NCBI RefSeq assembly: GCF_046592965.1
Contig: NZ_JBISBV010000001.1
Span: forward strand, 62,001-126,000
From: Marivita sp046592965
Lineage (GTDB): Bacteria > Pseudomonadota > Alphaproteobacteria > Rhodobacterales > Rhodobacteraceae
Direction of reading: 5' to 3'
Length of the DNA stretch: 64,000 nucleotides
The translations under genes and the position numbers were made by a program. Each line of letters opens with the position of its first letter. Position 1 is the first letter of the stretch. Shown here one piece after another: positions 41,737 to 50,608 of this stretch. Below the pieces are notes generated by a model that worked only from the letters and a program-made list of their open reading frames with translations, searched no databases and was not told the DNA's origin.

Positions 41737-42885
41737 ATGTCTCAAACCGATCCGGTCGATCTAACCGCAGCACTGGTACGCTGCCCGTCAATCACACCCG
41801 AGGAAGGCGGCGCTCAGGTGCTGCTGCAAACGCTGCTTGAAGGTGCAGGGTTTGACTGCACCCGTGTCGAGCGCGGCGGCATATCCAACCTTTTCGCGCG
41901 TTGGGGCGACAGGGGCCACCCGCGCACGTTCGGGTTCAACGGACATACAGATGTGGTACCGCTCGGCAACCCTGACGATTGGACGATGCCGCCCTTCGGA
42001 GCCGAAACCAAAGACGGTTTCATGTATGGTCGCGGCAGCACAGACATGAAGTCCGGCGTGGCCGCCTTTGCCGCCGCCGCCGTGGATTTCGTGCGGGGCA
42101 CGCCTCCGGACGGCGCGATCATTCTCATCCTCACAGGTGACGAGGAGGGCGATGCGGTCGATGGCACAACCGCGCTGCTCGACTGGATGCAAACCAAAGG
42201 CGAGCAGATGAGCGTTTGCCTTGTCGGTGAGCCGACCAGCCCGAACCACATGGGCGAGATGATCAAGATCGGACGGCGCGGGTCTTTGAACGCGTGGTTC
42301 ACCGTCACTGGCAAGCAGGGCCATTCCGCCTATCCGCACCGCGCCGTGAACCCGCTGCCGGCGATGGCGCGGCTGATGGATATACTGTCTTCGCACGAGC
42401 TTGATCAAGGCACCGAACATTTCGACGCCTCGACCCTGGCGGTTGTCACCATCAACACCGGCAATGGCGCGACCAACGTGATCCCGGCGCAAACCCGTGC
42501 CTGTGTGAATATCCGCTTCAACGACGCCCATACCGGGGCGCAATTGTCCAACTGGCTGCGCGCGGAAGCGGCCAAGGTCGATGAGGCCTTCGGTACGAAA
42601 ACCGATGTAATCGTCAAGGTTTCGGGCGAGAGCTTCCTCACCCCGCCGGGCCCGCTCTCTGATCTGGTCGCGAACGCGGTGCAAGCCGAAACGGGGGTCA
42701 CACCGGTTCTGTCCACCACTGGCGGCACGTCGGATGCGCGCTTTGTGAAAGACCATTGTCCAGTTGTCGAATGTGGGCTTGTCGGCAAGACCATGCACGA
42801 GGTCGATGAACATGTGTCGGTGGAGCAGATCGTGCAACTCAAGGCGATCTACACCCGCATCCTGAAAGACTATTTCGAAACATGA
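41737..42885 (+). CDS. dapE: Succinyl-diaminopimelate desuccinylase
   Basis: This dizinc M20 hydrolase removes succinate to give LL-diaminopimelate. The 382 aa contain the metal motifs FNGHTDVVPLG and LTGDEEGDAVDG, the SLNAWFTVTGKQGHSAYPH block and the C-terminal GGTSDARF. The ATG at 41737 gives the normal length; the long upstream frame is not supported. It overlaps the GNAT gene by 4 bp. The 273-bp divergent gap to the Hint gene shows no strong consensus promoter. Confidence 0.95.
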   Translation: MSQTDPVDLTAALVRCPSITPEEGGAQVLLQTLLEGAGFDCTRVERGGISNLFARWGDRGHPRTFGFNGHTDVVPLGNPDDWTMPPFGAETKDGFMYGRGSTDMKSGVAAFAAAAVDFVRGTPPDGAIILILTGDEEGDAVDGTTALLDWMQTKGEQMSVCLVGEPTSPNHMGEMIKIGRRGSLNAWFTVTGKQGHSAYPHRAVNPLPAMARLMDILSSHELDQGTEHFDASTLAVVTINTGNGATNVIPAQTRACVNIRFNDAHTGAQLSNWLRAEAAKVDEAFGTKTDVIVKVSGESFLTPPGPLSDLVANAVQAETGVTPVLSTTGGTSDARFVKDHCPVVECGLVGKTMHEVDEHVSVEQIVQLKAIYTRILKDYFET

Positions 42886-43310
42886 CCCACAAGATCACCC
42901 GCGTTCTTGATCCCACGCCGTGTTACGCGCTGCGTCATACGGTGTTCGTGGGCGAACAGAACGTCCCGCCCGCGCTGGAGCGCGATGCACTTGACGACAC
43001 CGCGATTCACCTGTTGGCAAAGGTGAGCGACACGCCGATGGGGGCTGCACGCATTGTCGTGATGGGCGATACCGGCAAGATCGGGCGCGTCTGTGTGCTT
43101 GGTCCGGCACGTGGCACCGGCTTGGGGGCGGCGCTGATCCGCGCTGCGCTGGACATCCTGCGCGGTGAACCGGGCATCACCCGCGCGATCCTGGGCGCGC
43201 AAATCGACGCGCTGGGGTTTTATGAAAAGCTCGGCTTCACGGCCTATGGCGATGTGTTTGACGACGCTGGCATTGATCACCGGATGATGGAACGCCGCCT
43301 GCACGAATAG
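42882..43310 (+). CDS. GNAT family N-acetyltransferase
   Basis: The 142-aa protein resembles the ElaA/YjcF-type acetyltransferases: RHTVFVGEQNVP near the start, the strand IGRVCVLGPARGTGLGAALI holding the acetyl-CoA pyrophosphate-binding RGTGLG loop, and FYEKLGFTAYGDVFDDAGIDH at the end. The substrate is unknown. Translationally coupled to dapE. Confidence 0.88.
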   Translation: MTHKITRVLDPTPCYALRHTVFVGEQNVPPALERDALDDTAIHLLAKVSDTPMGAARIVVMGDTGKIGRVCVLGPARGTGLGAALIRAALDILRGEPGITRAILGAQIDALGFYEKLGFTAYGDVFDDAGIDHRMMERRLHE

Positions 43311-43358
43311 CGCGACTTTCACGATGACGCGCCAGATATCCCATGCTACGCCAGAGCC

Positions 43359-45647
43359 ATGAGCAAATTGCCGACAAAAAGCGATATCCTGGAATGGATC
43401 TCCGCCAACCCGACCCTCACCGCGAAGCGCGAGATTGCCAAGGCCTTTGGTATCAAAGGCGCCGCGCGGATCGACCTCAAACGCCTGCTCAAAGAGCTTG
43501 AGGCCGAGGGGCACCTTGAAAAGCGCAAGAAAACCTATCGCGATCCCGACCGCCTGCCGCCGGTCAGCGTATTGCAGATCAAGGAGCCGACGCCGGATGG
43601 CGACTTGTTCGCACAAGCGCTCGAATGGCACGGCGAAGGGGTGGAGCCGATCATTCTGGTGATCCCCCGCGCCTCTGATCCGGCGCTGGGCGAAGGCGAC
43701 CGTATCCTTGCCCGTCTGACCGTGGTGCACGAAGAAGATCACAACTACGAGGCGCGACTGATCCGCCGCATCGGATCGAATCCGCGCAAGGTCGTGGGCA
43801 TCTTTCAGAAAGGCTCCGACGGCGGGCGGATCAAGTCGATCGACAAGGGCGCGGACAAGGAGTGGATGGTTGCGGCCGACGCGACGGGCGGTGCCAAGGA
43901 TGGCGAACTGGTCGAGGCCGAGCACGCCGGACCGGAGGGCCGCATGGGCCTGCCGCGCGCACGCATCACCGCGCGTCTGGGAGACCCGTCAGAGCCGCGC
44001 GCGGTATCGTTGATCGCGATCCACCAGCACGGTATTCCAGACACCTTCCCGGATGACGTGATTGCCGAAGCCGACGCGATGAAACCCGCAGGCCTTTCGG
44101 GGCGCGAGGATCTGCGTGACATGCCGCTGATCACCATCGACCCGTCCGATGCGCGCGATCACGACGATGCGTGCTATGCCCATCCCGACGATGATCCCAA
44201 GAACGCGGGCGGTCATGTCGTCTGGGTCGCCATCGCCGATGTGGCGCATTACGTGACGCCCGGATCCGCGCTCGACCAAGAGGCACGCAAGCGCGGCAAT
44301 TCCAGTTATTTCCCCGACCGTGTCGTGCCAATGTTGCCGGATCGTCTCTCAGGCGATCTGTGTTCCTTGCACGAAGGCGTGCCTCGCGCCTGTATCGCGG
44401 TGCGCATGGTGATCGACGCGCATGGCGAAAAGCTGGGCCATCGGTTTGTCCGTGGCCTGATGCGCTCGCCCGCGTCGCTCAATTACCAGGAGGTCCAGGC
44501 GGGCATGGATGGCGCTCCCAATGACAAGGTCGCGCCTCTGATGGAAGACGTGATCCGCCCGCTTTATGCCGCCTACACTGTGCTTGTTCAGGCCCGCAAG
44601 CGCCGCCAGCCTCTTGAACTTGATCTGCCCGAGCGCAAGATCGTGCTGGATGAGAACGGCAAGGTCACGTCGGTCGATTTCGCCGAACGTCTTGATGCGC
44701 ACAAGCTGATCGAGGAATTCATGGTACTGGCCAATGTTGCGGCCGCCGAAACGCTGATTGCGAAGAAGACGCCGCTCTTGTTTCGCGTGCACGAAGAACC
44801 GCCACCCGAAAAGATGGAAAGCCTGCGCGATACCGCCGACGCCTCGGGCTTTACCTTGGCAAAGGGGCAGGTGCTCAAGACCTCCCATCTCAACAAGCTG
44901 TTGCGCGATGCCGCTGGCACCGACGAGGCCGAGTTGATCAACCTCGCTACGCTGCGGTCGATGACACAGGCCTATTACAACCCGGCCAATTTCGGCCATT
45001 TCGGCCTCGCGCTGAAAAGCTATGCGCATTTCACCTCGCCGATCCGGCGCTATTCCGATCTGATCGTACATCGCGCGCTGATCACTGCGCATGGCTGGGG
45101 CAAGGACGGGCTATCGCCCGAGGATGTCGAGCGGCTGGAAAACACCGCGCAACATATCAGCGACACCGAACGGCGCTCCATGATGGCCGAGCGCGACACC
45201 ACCGACCGCTATCTCGCGGCGTTCCTGTCAGATCGCATCGGCGCGGAATTCACTGGCCGCATCAGCGGCATCGCGCGGTTTGGCGTGTTCGTGAAACTGG
45301 ATGAAACCGGGGCGGACGGGCTGATCCCGATCCGGTCTTTGGGGAACGAGTATTTCCATTTCGACGCCGATGCCGCCACGCTGATGGGGTCCGATACCGG
45401 AACGCTCATCACGCTGGGACAGCGCGCGCGCGTCAAACTGCTTGACGCCGCGCCGGTCACCGGCGGGATCGGCCTGCAACTTCTGACACTGGACGACGCC
45501 GAATTGCCGGGCGGGTCGGGCAAGGGCCGCTTGGGGCGCAACACACGGGGCAAATCCAAGGGCAGCCCAAAGCGCAGCGCTGCCAAATCCAGGAAGAAGG
45601 ACGCCAAGACAAAGCGAAAGGTCAAGCGTCAGCGTTCCAAATCCTGA
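43359..45647 (+). CDS. rnr: Ribonuclease R
   Basis: This processive 3'-5' exoribonuclease degrades structured RNA and helps turnover of rRNA and defective mRNAs. The 762 aa have an N-terminal winged-helix segment (about 8-70), cold-shock domains, the RNB catalytic block with metal-binding Asp residues (TIDPSDARDHDDACY), FTSPIRRYSDLIVHR, an S1 domain (about 620-710, GRISGIARFGVFVKLDE) and a Lys/Arg-rich tail (KSRKKDAKTKRKVKRQRSKS) that is typical of RNase R. Confidence 0.96.
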   Translation: MSKLPTKSDILEWISANPTLTAKREIAKAFGIKGAARIDLKRLLKELEAEGHLEKRKKTYRDPDRLPPVSVLQIKEPTPDGDLFAQALEWHGEGVEPIILVIPRASDPALGEGDRILARLTVVHEEDHNYEARLIRRIGSNPRKVVGIFQKGSDGGRIKSIDKGADKEWMVAADATGGAKDGELVEAEHAGPEGRMGLPRARITARLGDPSEPRAVSLIAIHQHGIPDTFPDDVIAEADAMKPAGLSGREDLRDMPLITIDPSDARDHDDACYAHPDDDPKNAGGHVVWVAIADVAHYVTPGSALDQEARKRGNSSYFPDRVVPMLPDRLSGDLCSLHEGVPRACIAVRMVIDAHGEKLGHRFVRGLMRSPASLNYQEVQAGMDGAPNDKVAPLMEDVIRPLYAAYTVLVQARKRRQPLELDLPERKIVLDENGKVTSVDFAERLDAHKLIEEFMVLANVAAAETLIAKKTPLLFRVHEEPPPEKMESLRDTADASGFTLAKGQVLKTSHLNKLLRDAAGTDEAELINLATLRSMTQAYYNPANFGHFGLALKSYAHFTSPIRRYSDLIVHRALITAHGWGKDGLSPEDVERLENTAQHISDTERRSMMAERDTTDRYLAAFLSDRIGAEFTGRISGIARFGVFVKLDETGADGLIPIRSLGNEYFHFDADAATLMGSDTGTLITLGQRARVKLLDAAPVTGGIGLQLLTLDDAELPGGSGKGRLGRNTRGKSKGSPKRSAAKSRKKDAKTKRKVKRQRSKS

Positions 45648-45767
45648 TCCGGATCGCATCAGGCAATGCGCCGCTTGCCCGTTTTTCATTGCTTCGCAAA
45701 TGGAAACAATCGCGTTAGGATTGTTCAAAGTTCGGCAAACGAACACGAGCAGCGGGAATGTAAAGTC

Positions 45768-47117
45768 ATGCGAATTCAGGGCGTCGCCACGATACTGGCT
45801 ATGGTTTTCACATCGGGCGCGGTATGCGCCGCGCCGGTGGACGGGTCTGTCAGACCCAACAGCCGAAGTGGGCCCGACTCAGAGGTCAGCCGCAGCGCTG
45901 TCTCTCTGGTGTCGATGGTTGCGCCTCACAATTCACTGCGTCCGATCCCGCGACCCGCGGCAGCATCAACAGCCGCTGTCGTGGTCCCGATTGCAACCCA
46001 GACCGGATTTGACAATTGGATCAAGGAGTTCCGCGCGCGTGCGATCCAGAAAGGAATTTCAGCGGACGTGTTCGACAGCGCCCTGAGCGGAACGCGCTAT
46101 GACCCCGACATCATCAAGCGCGACCGCAACCAGTCCGAATTTACCAAGACAATCTGGGATTATCTTGACAGCGCCGCATCCGACGCCCGCGTTCGCAATG
46201 GCAAGGATGCGCTGCACAAACATGCCGATCTGCTCGACCGGATCGAGGCGCGCTATAACGTCGACAAGGATGTCGTGGTGGCGATCTGGGGTCTGGAATC
46301 GGCCTACGGCACCTTCCGGGGGTCGAACCCGGTGATCGGGTCGCTGGCCACGCTCGCCTATGACAGCCGCCGCGGCGCGTTCTTTGAAGGCCAGTTGATC
46401 GAAGCGCTGCGCATCCTGCAAAGCGGCGATGTGAGCGCTCCGAATTTCACCGGCAGTTGGGCCGGCGCGATGGGTCACACGCAGTTCATTCCGACATCGT
46501 ATCAATCGCTCGCCGTGGATTTTACCGGCGACGGCAAACGAGATATCTGGTCCGACGATCCGGCAGACGCGCTTGCCTCGACGGCCAATTACCTCGCCAA
46601 GAACGGCTGGGTAAAGGGCGCGCCCTGGGGTGTCGAAGTCAGCCTGCCGCGCGGGTTTGACTATACGCTGGCCAATCGCGACATCCGGAAACTGCCATCA
46701 GATTGGGCGACGCTTGGCGTGACCAGCCTTGACGGCAAACCGGTGCCGGATCACGGCGTTACATCGGTGCTTTTGCCCGCAGGAGCAAAGGGCGCTGCCT
46801 TTTTGATCTTCAAGAATTTCGACGTGATCGAGACCTACAACACCGCCGATGCCTATGTGATCGGCGTCGGCCATCTGAGCGATCGCATCACCGGCGGCGG
46901 AGCGATCCAATCGAACTGGCCGCGCGAGGACCGCGCGCTGAGCTTTGACGAGCGGATGGAAATGCAGCGCCGCTTGACCGCCAAGGGCTTTGACACGCAG
47001 AAGATCGACGGCAAGATCGGCCCGTTGACGATCAACGCGGTGCGCATGTTCCAAACCTCCATCGGTGACATTCCCGACGGCTATGCGTCGCTGAACATAC
47101 TGAAAAAACTCAAGTGA
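45768..47117 (+). CDS. Lytic murein transglycosylase (MltB type) with peptidoglycan-binding domain
   Basis: It cleaves the glycan strands of peptidoglycan to 1,6-anhydro ends in the periplasm. The 449 aa start with a signal peptide (MRIQGVATILAMVFTSGAVCA). The SLT_2 catalytic domain has the Glu in IWGLESAYGTFRG and the GAMGHTQFIPTSY and FTGDGKRDIW blocks. A PG_binding_1 domain lies at the C-terminus (AKGFDTQKIDGKIGPLTINA). The ATG at 45768 was chosen for the signal peptide and GGGA upstream; the frame starts about 100 bp earlier. Confidence 0.93.
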   Translation: MRIQGVATILAMVFTSGAVCAAPVDGSVRPNSRSGPDSEVSRSAVSLVSMVAPHNSLRPIPRPAAASTAAVVVPIATQTGFDNWIKEFRARAIQKGISADVFDSALSGTRYDPDIIKRDRNQSEFTKTIWDYLDSAASDARVRNGKDALHKHADLLDRIEARYNVDKDVVVAIWGLESAYGTFRGSNPVIGSLATLAYDSRRGAFFEGQLIEALRILQSGDVSAPNFTGSWAGAMGHTQFIPTSYQSLAVDFTGDGKRDIWSDDPADALASTANYLAKNGWVKGAPWGVEVSLPRGFDYTLANRDIRKLPSDWATLGVTSLDGKPVPDHGVTSVLLPAGAKGAAFLIFKNFDVIETYNTADAYVIGVGHLSDRITGGGAIQSNWPREDRALSFDERMEMQRRLTAKGFDTQKIDGKIGPLTINAVRMFQTSIGDIPDGYASLNILKKLK

Positions 47118-47120
47118 TCA

Positions 47121-47603
47121 TCACTGACGATCTTCACACGTTCCACCACGCAGGCATGAAATGACCCTCTCGACTGTCTCTTGAGACGGGTTCGGATAAG
47201 TCCATCCGGGGCACGGTCCCACCTCCATCACGAGGCTGGCGCCGTCCTGCTTTAAGAACGTCAAGTGCAGACCCTCGGATACACCGCCGCACCACGGGCC
47301 AAGGCATGTGACGCGCAAAGTGATGTCGCGGTCAAAGTGATGCGTAAAGCCGTCCCGTGTCAGGGAATGTCCGCTCAAACGTCCGTCAATGTCTGTTATC
47401 GGAGACGTTTGTCGCTGGTTTTGCCAGTCGGTCTCTGGCAAGCCACTCTCGTCAAAGCTCAGATCGCCCATCACCACGATATAACTCTCCGCGGATTTCG
47501 ACGCGCGCTGATAATCGCGTGCGATGTCAGGGGCCGAACAGGATAGCGACCAGGCAGGCACGGCGGCACTTGCCAGACAGGCAACGAGACCTGCGCGGAT
47601 CAC
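47121..47603 (-). CDS. Secreted protein of unknown function
   Basis: The 160-aa protein has a clear signal peptide (MIRAGLVACLASAAVPAWS) and a mature domain with six Cys residues that may form disulfides, including TCLGPWCGG, GPCPGW and ISCLRGGTC. Start is GTG at 47603, overlapping the rppH stop, with AAGGAG at 47607-47612. A longer same-frame extension to the left of it lies inside rppH and is not used. The function is not recognised; a periplasmic location is likely. Confidence 0.75.
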   Translation of the reverse strand: MIRAGLVACLASAAVPAWSLSCSAPDIARDYQRASKSAESYIVVMGDLSFDESGLPETDWQNQRQTSPITDIDGRLSGHSLTRDGFTHHFDRDITLRVTCLGPWCGGVSEGLHLTFLKQDGASLVMEVGPCPGWTYPNPSQETVERVISCLRGGTCEDRQ

Positions 47604-48082
47604 ATGTGCTCCTTGAACGCGGCGAGAACACGCTCGTAGACATGCCGCTTGAACGGGACGATATGGTTGATGAGCTGATCGGGATCCATCCACTTCCAGC
47701 GGCTGAATTCCTGATGTTCGGTGGCGATGTCGACCTGATCGTCGGTGCCGTTGAACCGCATCAGAAACCACTTCTGTTCCTGCCCGCGATACCGGCCTTT
47801 CCACAGCTTGCCCATCAGATCGGGCGGCAGATCGTAGGGAATCCAATCCTTGGTCTCGGCCTCGACGCTGACGAGGTTGGCTGTCACGCCGGTTTCTTCC
47901 CAAAGCTCGCGAAACGCGGCCTCGCGCGGCGCCTCGCCGCGATCCACACCCCCTTGGGGCATCTGCCAGGCCGGGCCGGGGTTGTCGATGCGCTGACCGA
48001 CGAACACGTGACCGTCCTTGTTCATCAGCATGACACCGACACAAGGGCGATAGGGCAGTCGGGAGATTTCGTCAGAGCGCAT
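47600..48082 (-). CDS. rppH: RNA pyrophosphohydrolase
   Basis: This Nudix enzyme removes pyrophosphate from the 5' end of mRNAs and so starts their decay; some relatives act on dinucleoside polyphosphates. The 160 aa start with MRSDEISRLPYRPCVGVML and have the Nudix box (GGVDRGE, then AAFRELWEETGV), WIPYDLP and GQEQKWFLMRF. It follows ctpA by 55 bp across a hairpin and is overlapped by the secreted unknown. Confidence 0.94.
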   Translation of the reverse strand: MRSDEISRLPYRPCVGVMLMNKDGHVFVGQRIDNPGPAWQMPQGGVDRGEAPREAAFRELWEETGVTANLVSVEAETKDWIPYDLPPDLMGKLWKGRYRGQEQKWFLMRFNGTDDQVDIATEHQEFSRWKWMDPDQLINHIVPFKRHVYERVLAAFKEHM

Positions 48083-48105
48083 GGCGATGGCCTTGATAAA
48101 GTTAC

Positions 48106-48125
48106 GGCCCGGAAAGCTCCGGGCC
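48106..48125 (-). terminator. Hairpin between ctpA and rppH, possible (partial) terminator
   Basis: The perfect 8-bp stem GGCCCGGA / TCCGGGCC has a 4-nt loop. On the minus strand it lies 12 bp after the ctpA stop and is followed by GTAACTTTATC, a weak T-rich stretch. It might end or attenuate the gpmI-envC-ctpA transcript. Confidence 0.45.
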
Positions 48126-48137
48126 GCGTTCCTGAAC

Positions 48138-49478
48138 CTATTCTTTCGCAGGCGTCAGCGCTGTCAGCCCCTTGAGGATATCAATGGCATAGGCCAGTTG
48201 GTAATCCTCTTCGCGCAGCTTCGCCGCGGCTTCTGCCTTGGCGCGGTCTTCCTCGATCTGGCGCACTTCGTCTTCGCTCAGACTGTCATTGTCGAGGCTG
48301 CCGCGCAGATCGGCTTCCGACCGATTGAAGACGTTTGTTTCCTCTTCGTCCTCTTCGGTCGCCACCGGACGACGTGGTTGTTCGACAACGATATCGGGAG
48401 ACACGCCCAGCGCCTGAATCGACCGGCCCGAGGGCGTGTAATAGCGCGCGGTCGTCAGACGCATCGCACCGTCGCCGCGCAATGGCATCACCGTCTGCAC
48501 CGATCCTTTGCCAAAGCTCTTGGTGCCCACGACAATCGCGCGGCGGTGATCTTGCAACGCACCTGCCACGATCTCGGACGCCGAGGCCGAGCCGCCATTG
48601 ATCAGGACGACAATCGGTTTGCCTTCGGCCAGATCTCCGGGTGTTGCGTTGTAGCGGTCGCCGTCTTCGGGCTTGCGGCCCCGCGTGCTGACAATCTCGC
48701 CCTTGTCGAGAAACGCATCGCTGACGCGGATCGCCTGATTGAGAAGCCCGCCGGGATTGTTGCGCAGGTCAAGAACGATTCCCTCGACCTTCTCCATGCC
48801 CCCGGCTGCCTCGATCTGTTCGGCAAGCCCTTCTTCAAGGTTGGGATATGTCTGGTCGTTGAACGTGGTCACCCGCAAGACAACCGCATCGCCCTGAAGC
48901 CGCGTGCGCACCGCCGTCAGCGTGATCGTGTCGCGCACGATGGAAACATCGAACGGCTCGGCCTCGCCTTCCCGCACCACTGTGATCAGAATTTCCGAAC
49001 CGACCGGCCCGCGCATAAGATCGACCGCTTTATCAAGCGTCAGACCGAGAACCGATTCTCCATCCACATGGGTGATGAAATCGCCGGCTTCGATCCCGGC
49101 TTCCATTGCCGGTGTGCCGTCGATTGGAGATACAACCTTGACGAACCCGTCCTCCTGCGTGACCTCGATCCCGAGCCCGCCGAACTCGCCGCGCGTCTGC
49201 ACCCGCATGTCTGCCGCATCGTCGGGCGACAGATAGCTGGAATGCGGATCAAGCGATGTCAGCATGCCGTCAATCGCCGCCTCGATCAAATCGGCTTCAT
49301 CGACCTTCTCGACATATTGCGCGCGGATGCGTTCGAAAATGTCACCGAAAAGATCAAGCTGCTCATAAACATTGGTCGAATGCGCGCTTTCCTGCGCGAT
49401 GAGCGGCCCCACAAGCTGGGTCGTGGCAACGATCCCGGCCAGCGTGCCACCGATTGCCGCCATGGCTACTTTTTTCAT
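48138..49478 (-). CDS. ctpA: Carboxy-terminal processing peptidase (S41 family)
   Basis: This serine protease acts in the periplasm and is anchored by an N-terminal hydrophobic segment (MKKVAMAAIGGTLAGIVATTQL). The 446 aa carry a PDZ domain (about 90-165, GGLGIEVTQEDGFVKVVSP) and the S41 core with the catalytic Ser in GGSASASEIVAGAL and Lys in TKSFGKGSVQTV. A charged tail follows. Such peptidases control cell-wall hydrolases, which fits its overlap with the EnvC-like gene. Confidence 0.95.
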   Translation of the reverse strand: MKKVAMAAIGGTLAGIVATTQLVGPLIAQESAHSTNVYEQLDLFGDIFERIRAQYVEKVDEADLIEAAIDGMLTSLDPHSSYLSPDDAADMRVQTRGEFGGLGIEVTQEDGFVKVVSPIDGTPAMEAGIEAGDFITHVDGESVLGLTLDKAVDLMRGPVGSEILITVVREGEAEPFDVSIVRDTITLTAVRTRLQGDAVVLRVTTFNDQTYPNLEEGLAEQIEAAGGMEKVEGIVLDLRNNPGGLLNQAIRVSDAFLDKGEIVSTRGRKPEDGDRYNATPGDLAEGKPIVVLINGGSASASEIVAGALQDHRRAIVVGTKSFGKGSVQTVMPLRGDGAMRLTTARYYTPSGRSIQALGVSPDIVVEQPRRPVATEEDEEETNVFNRSEADLRGSLDNDSLSEDEVRQIEEDRAKAEAAAKLREEDYQLAYAIDILKGLTALTPAKE

Positions 49479-50608
49479 TCGGTCACTTCCTTATCATCTG
49501 TAAACCACCCTAGGGGGTCTTCCGGCGTCTCGCCGAGTCTGACCTCTATATAGAGCGTTTCAGACAAAGCTGCGCCAGCCCTTTCACCGGATGGTGATTG
49601 AATATCGTCGGGCTCACCTTCGGGGCCACCCATCAGTCCGATCGGGCTGCCTTCTGGCAGAACCTGGCCGGTTTCACCGAAAACCGTCTCAAGACCGGCG
49701 AAAACGAAAAGAATGTCCGGTTCCGGTTCCAGAATGCTCACCAAACCGTAATCCAGAAGCGGTCCGCGATAGCGGATTGTTGCAGCGGAGGGCGTGGTCA
49801 CAAGCGCGCGAGGGCGCGTTGCGATCAGAATGCCGGGGCGCGTGACACCGGCGGCATCGGTCTCTCCGGCACGGCGCAAAACCTCACCTGCCACCGGCAA
49901 CGGCAGAGCGCCCTTTCGATCTCGCGCCGACTCCAGATCGAGTTCGGTCTCGTTTTCGGTAATCTCGCTTAGCCCGCCCGCAAATCCGTCGAGTGTTTCG
50001 CTGGCCGCAATCAACAGCGCGGTCCGCACCGAATCTTCGGTGAACTTGCGCGGCAAATCAGTGCGGTCCGCCATCGCCTGACTGAGCTCGGTGCGCGCGA
50101 TCTGGATATCCGCAAGCCCGGTTTGCAACCGATTGGCCGCGTCCTGCTGCAACTGTCGCAACGCGGTGGCTTCCTCGACATCAGCGCGTAATCCGGCAGC
50201 CGCATCCGACAGCGCCGGTGTGAGCGACGCCATCATAAGTCCGGCTCTCGCCGCGCCGATGGGGCCGTCGGGATGCACGAATGTCTGCGGTCCGGCCGTC
50301 GGGCCAAGTGTCGATAGCGCGGCAAGCAACTTGGTCACTTCGCCGTCGCGCGCATCCAGATCGCGGCGCAGTTCGGTTTCCCGGATCGACGCCGCGCGCA
50401 ACCCGTCGCGCATCGCCGCAAGCCCCGTCTCGAACGCGCGCACAGCATCGGTCAAGGCGCGCACCCGGTCACGCGCGCTTGTCGCCTCGTCAAGCTTGAG
50501 CGTTGCCGCTTCCAACTGCGCCATCGCCGCGCGCGCCGCTTGCGCGGGCGTGTCGGCCCAGGCCGGAGCCGTCAGTGCCAGGCACACAACAATGGCCAGT
50601 TGCTTCAT
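49475..50608 (-). CDS. EnvC-like murein hydrolase activator with degenerate M23 domain
   Basis: The 377-aa exported protein (signal peptide MKQLAIVVCLALTAPAWA) has a long coiled coil (about 25-215) and a C-terminal LytM/M23-type fold (about 230-370, ending LYIEVRLGETPEDPLGWF). The metal-binding His residues of active M23 peptidases are absent, as in EnvC, which activates amidases rather than cutting peptidoglycan itself. It overlaps ctpA and gpmI by 4 bp at each end. Confidence 0.9.
   Translation of the reverse strand: MKQLAIVVCLALTAPAWADTPAQAARAAMAQLEAATLKLDEATSARDRVRALTDAVRAFETGLAAMRDGLRAASIRETELRRDLDARDGEVTKLLAALSTLGPTAGPQTFVHPDGPIGAARAGLMMASLTPALSDAAAGLRADVEEATALRQLQQDAANRLQTGLADIQIARTELSQAMADRTDLPRKFTEDSVRTALLIAASETLDGFAGGLSEITENETELDLESARDRKGALPLPVAGEVLRRAGETDAAGVTRPGILIATRPRALVTTPSAATIRYRGPLLDYGLVSILEPEPDILFVFAGLETVFGETGQVLPEGSPIGLMGGPEGEPDDIQSPSGERAGAALSETLYIEVRLGETPEDPLGWFTDDKEVTE

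Noticed and set aside
48081..49553. Plus-strand open frame of 490 codons opposite ctpA
   Set aside because: The S41 and PDZ motifs lie on the minus strand; the plus-strand product has no recognisable feature.
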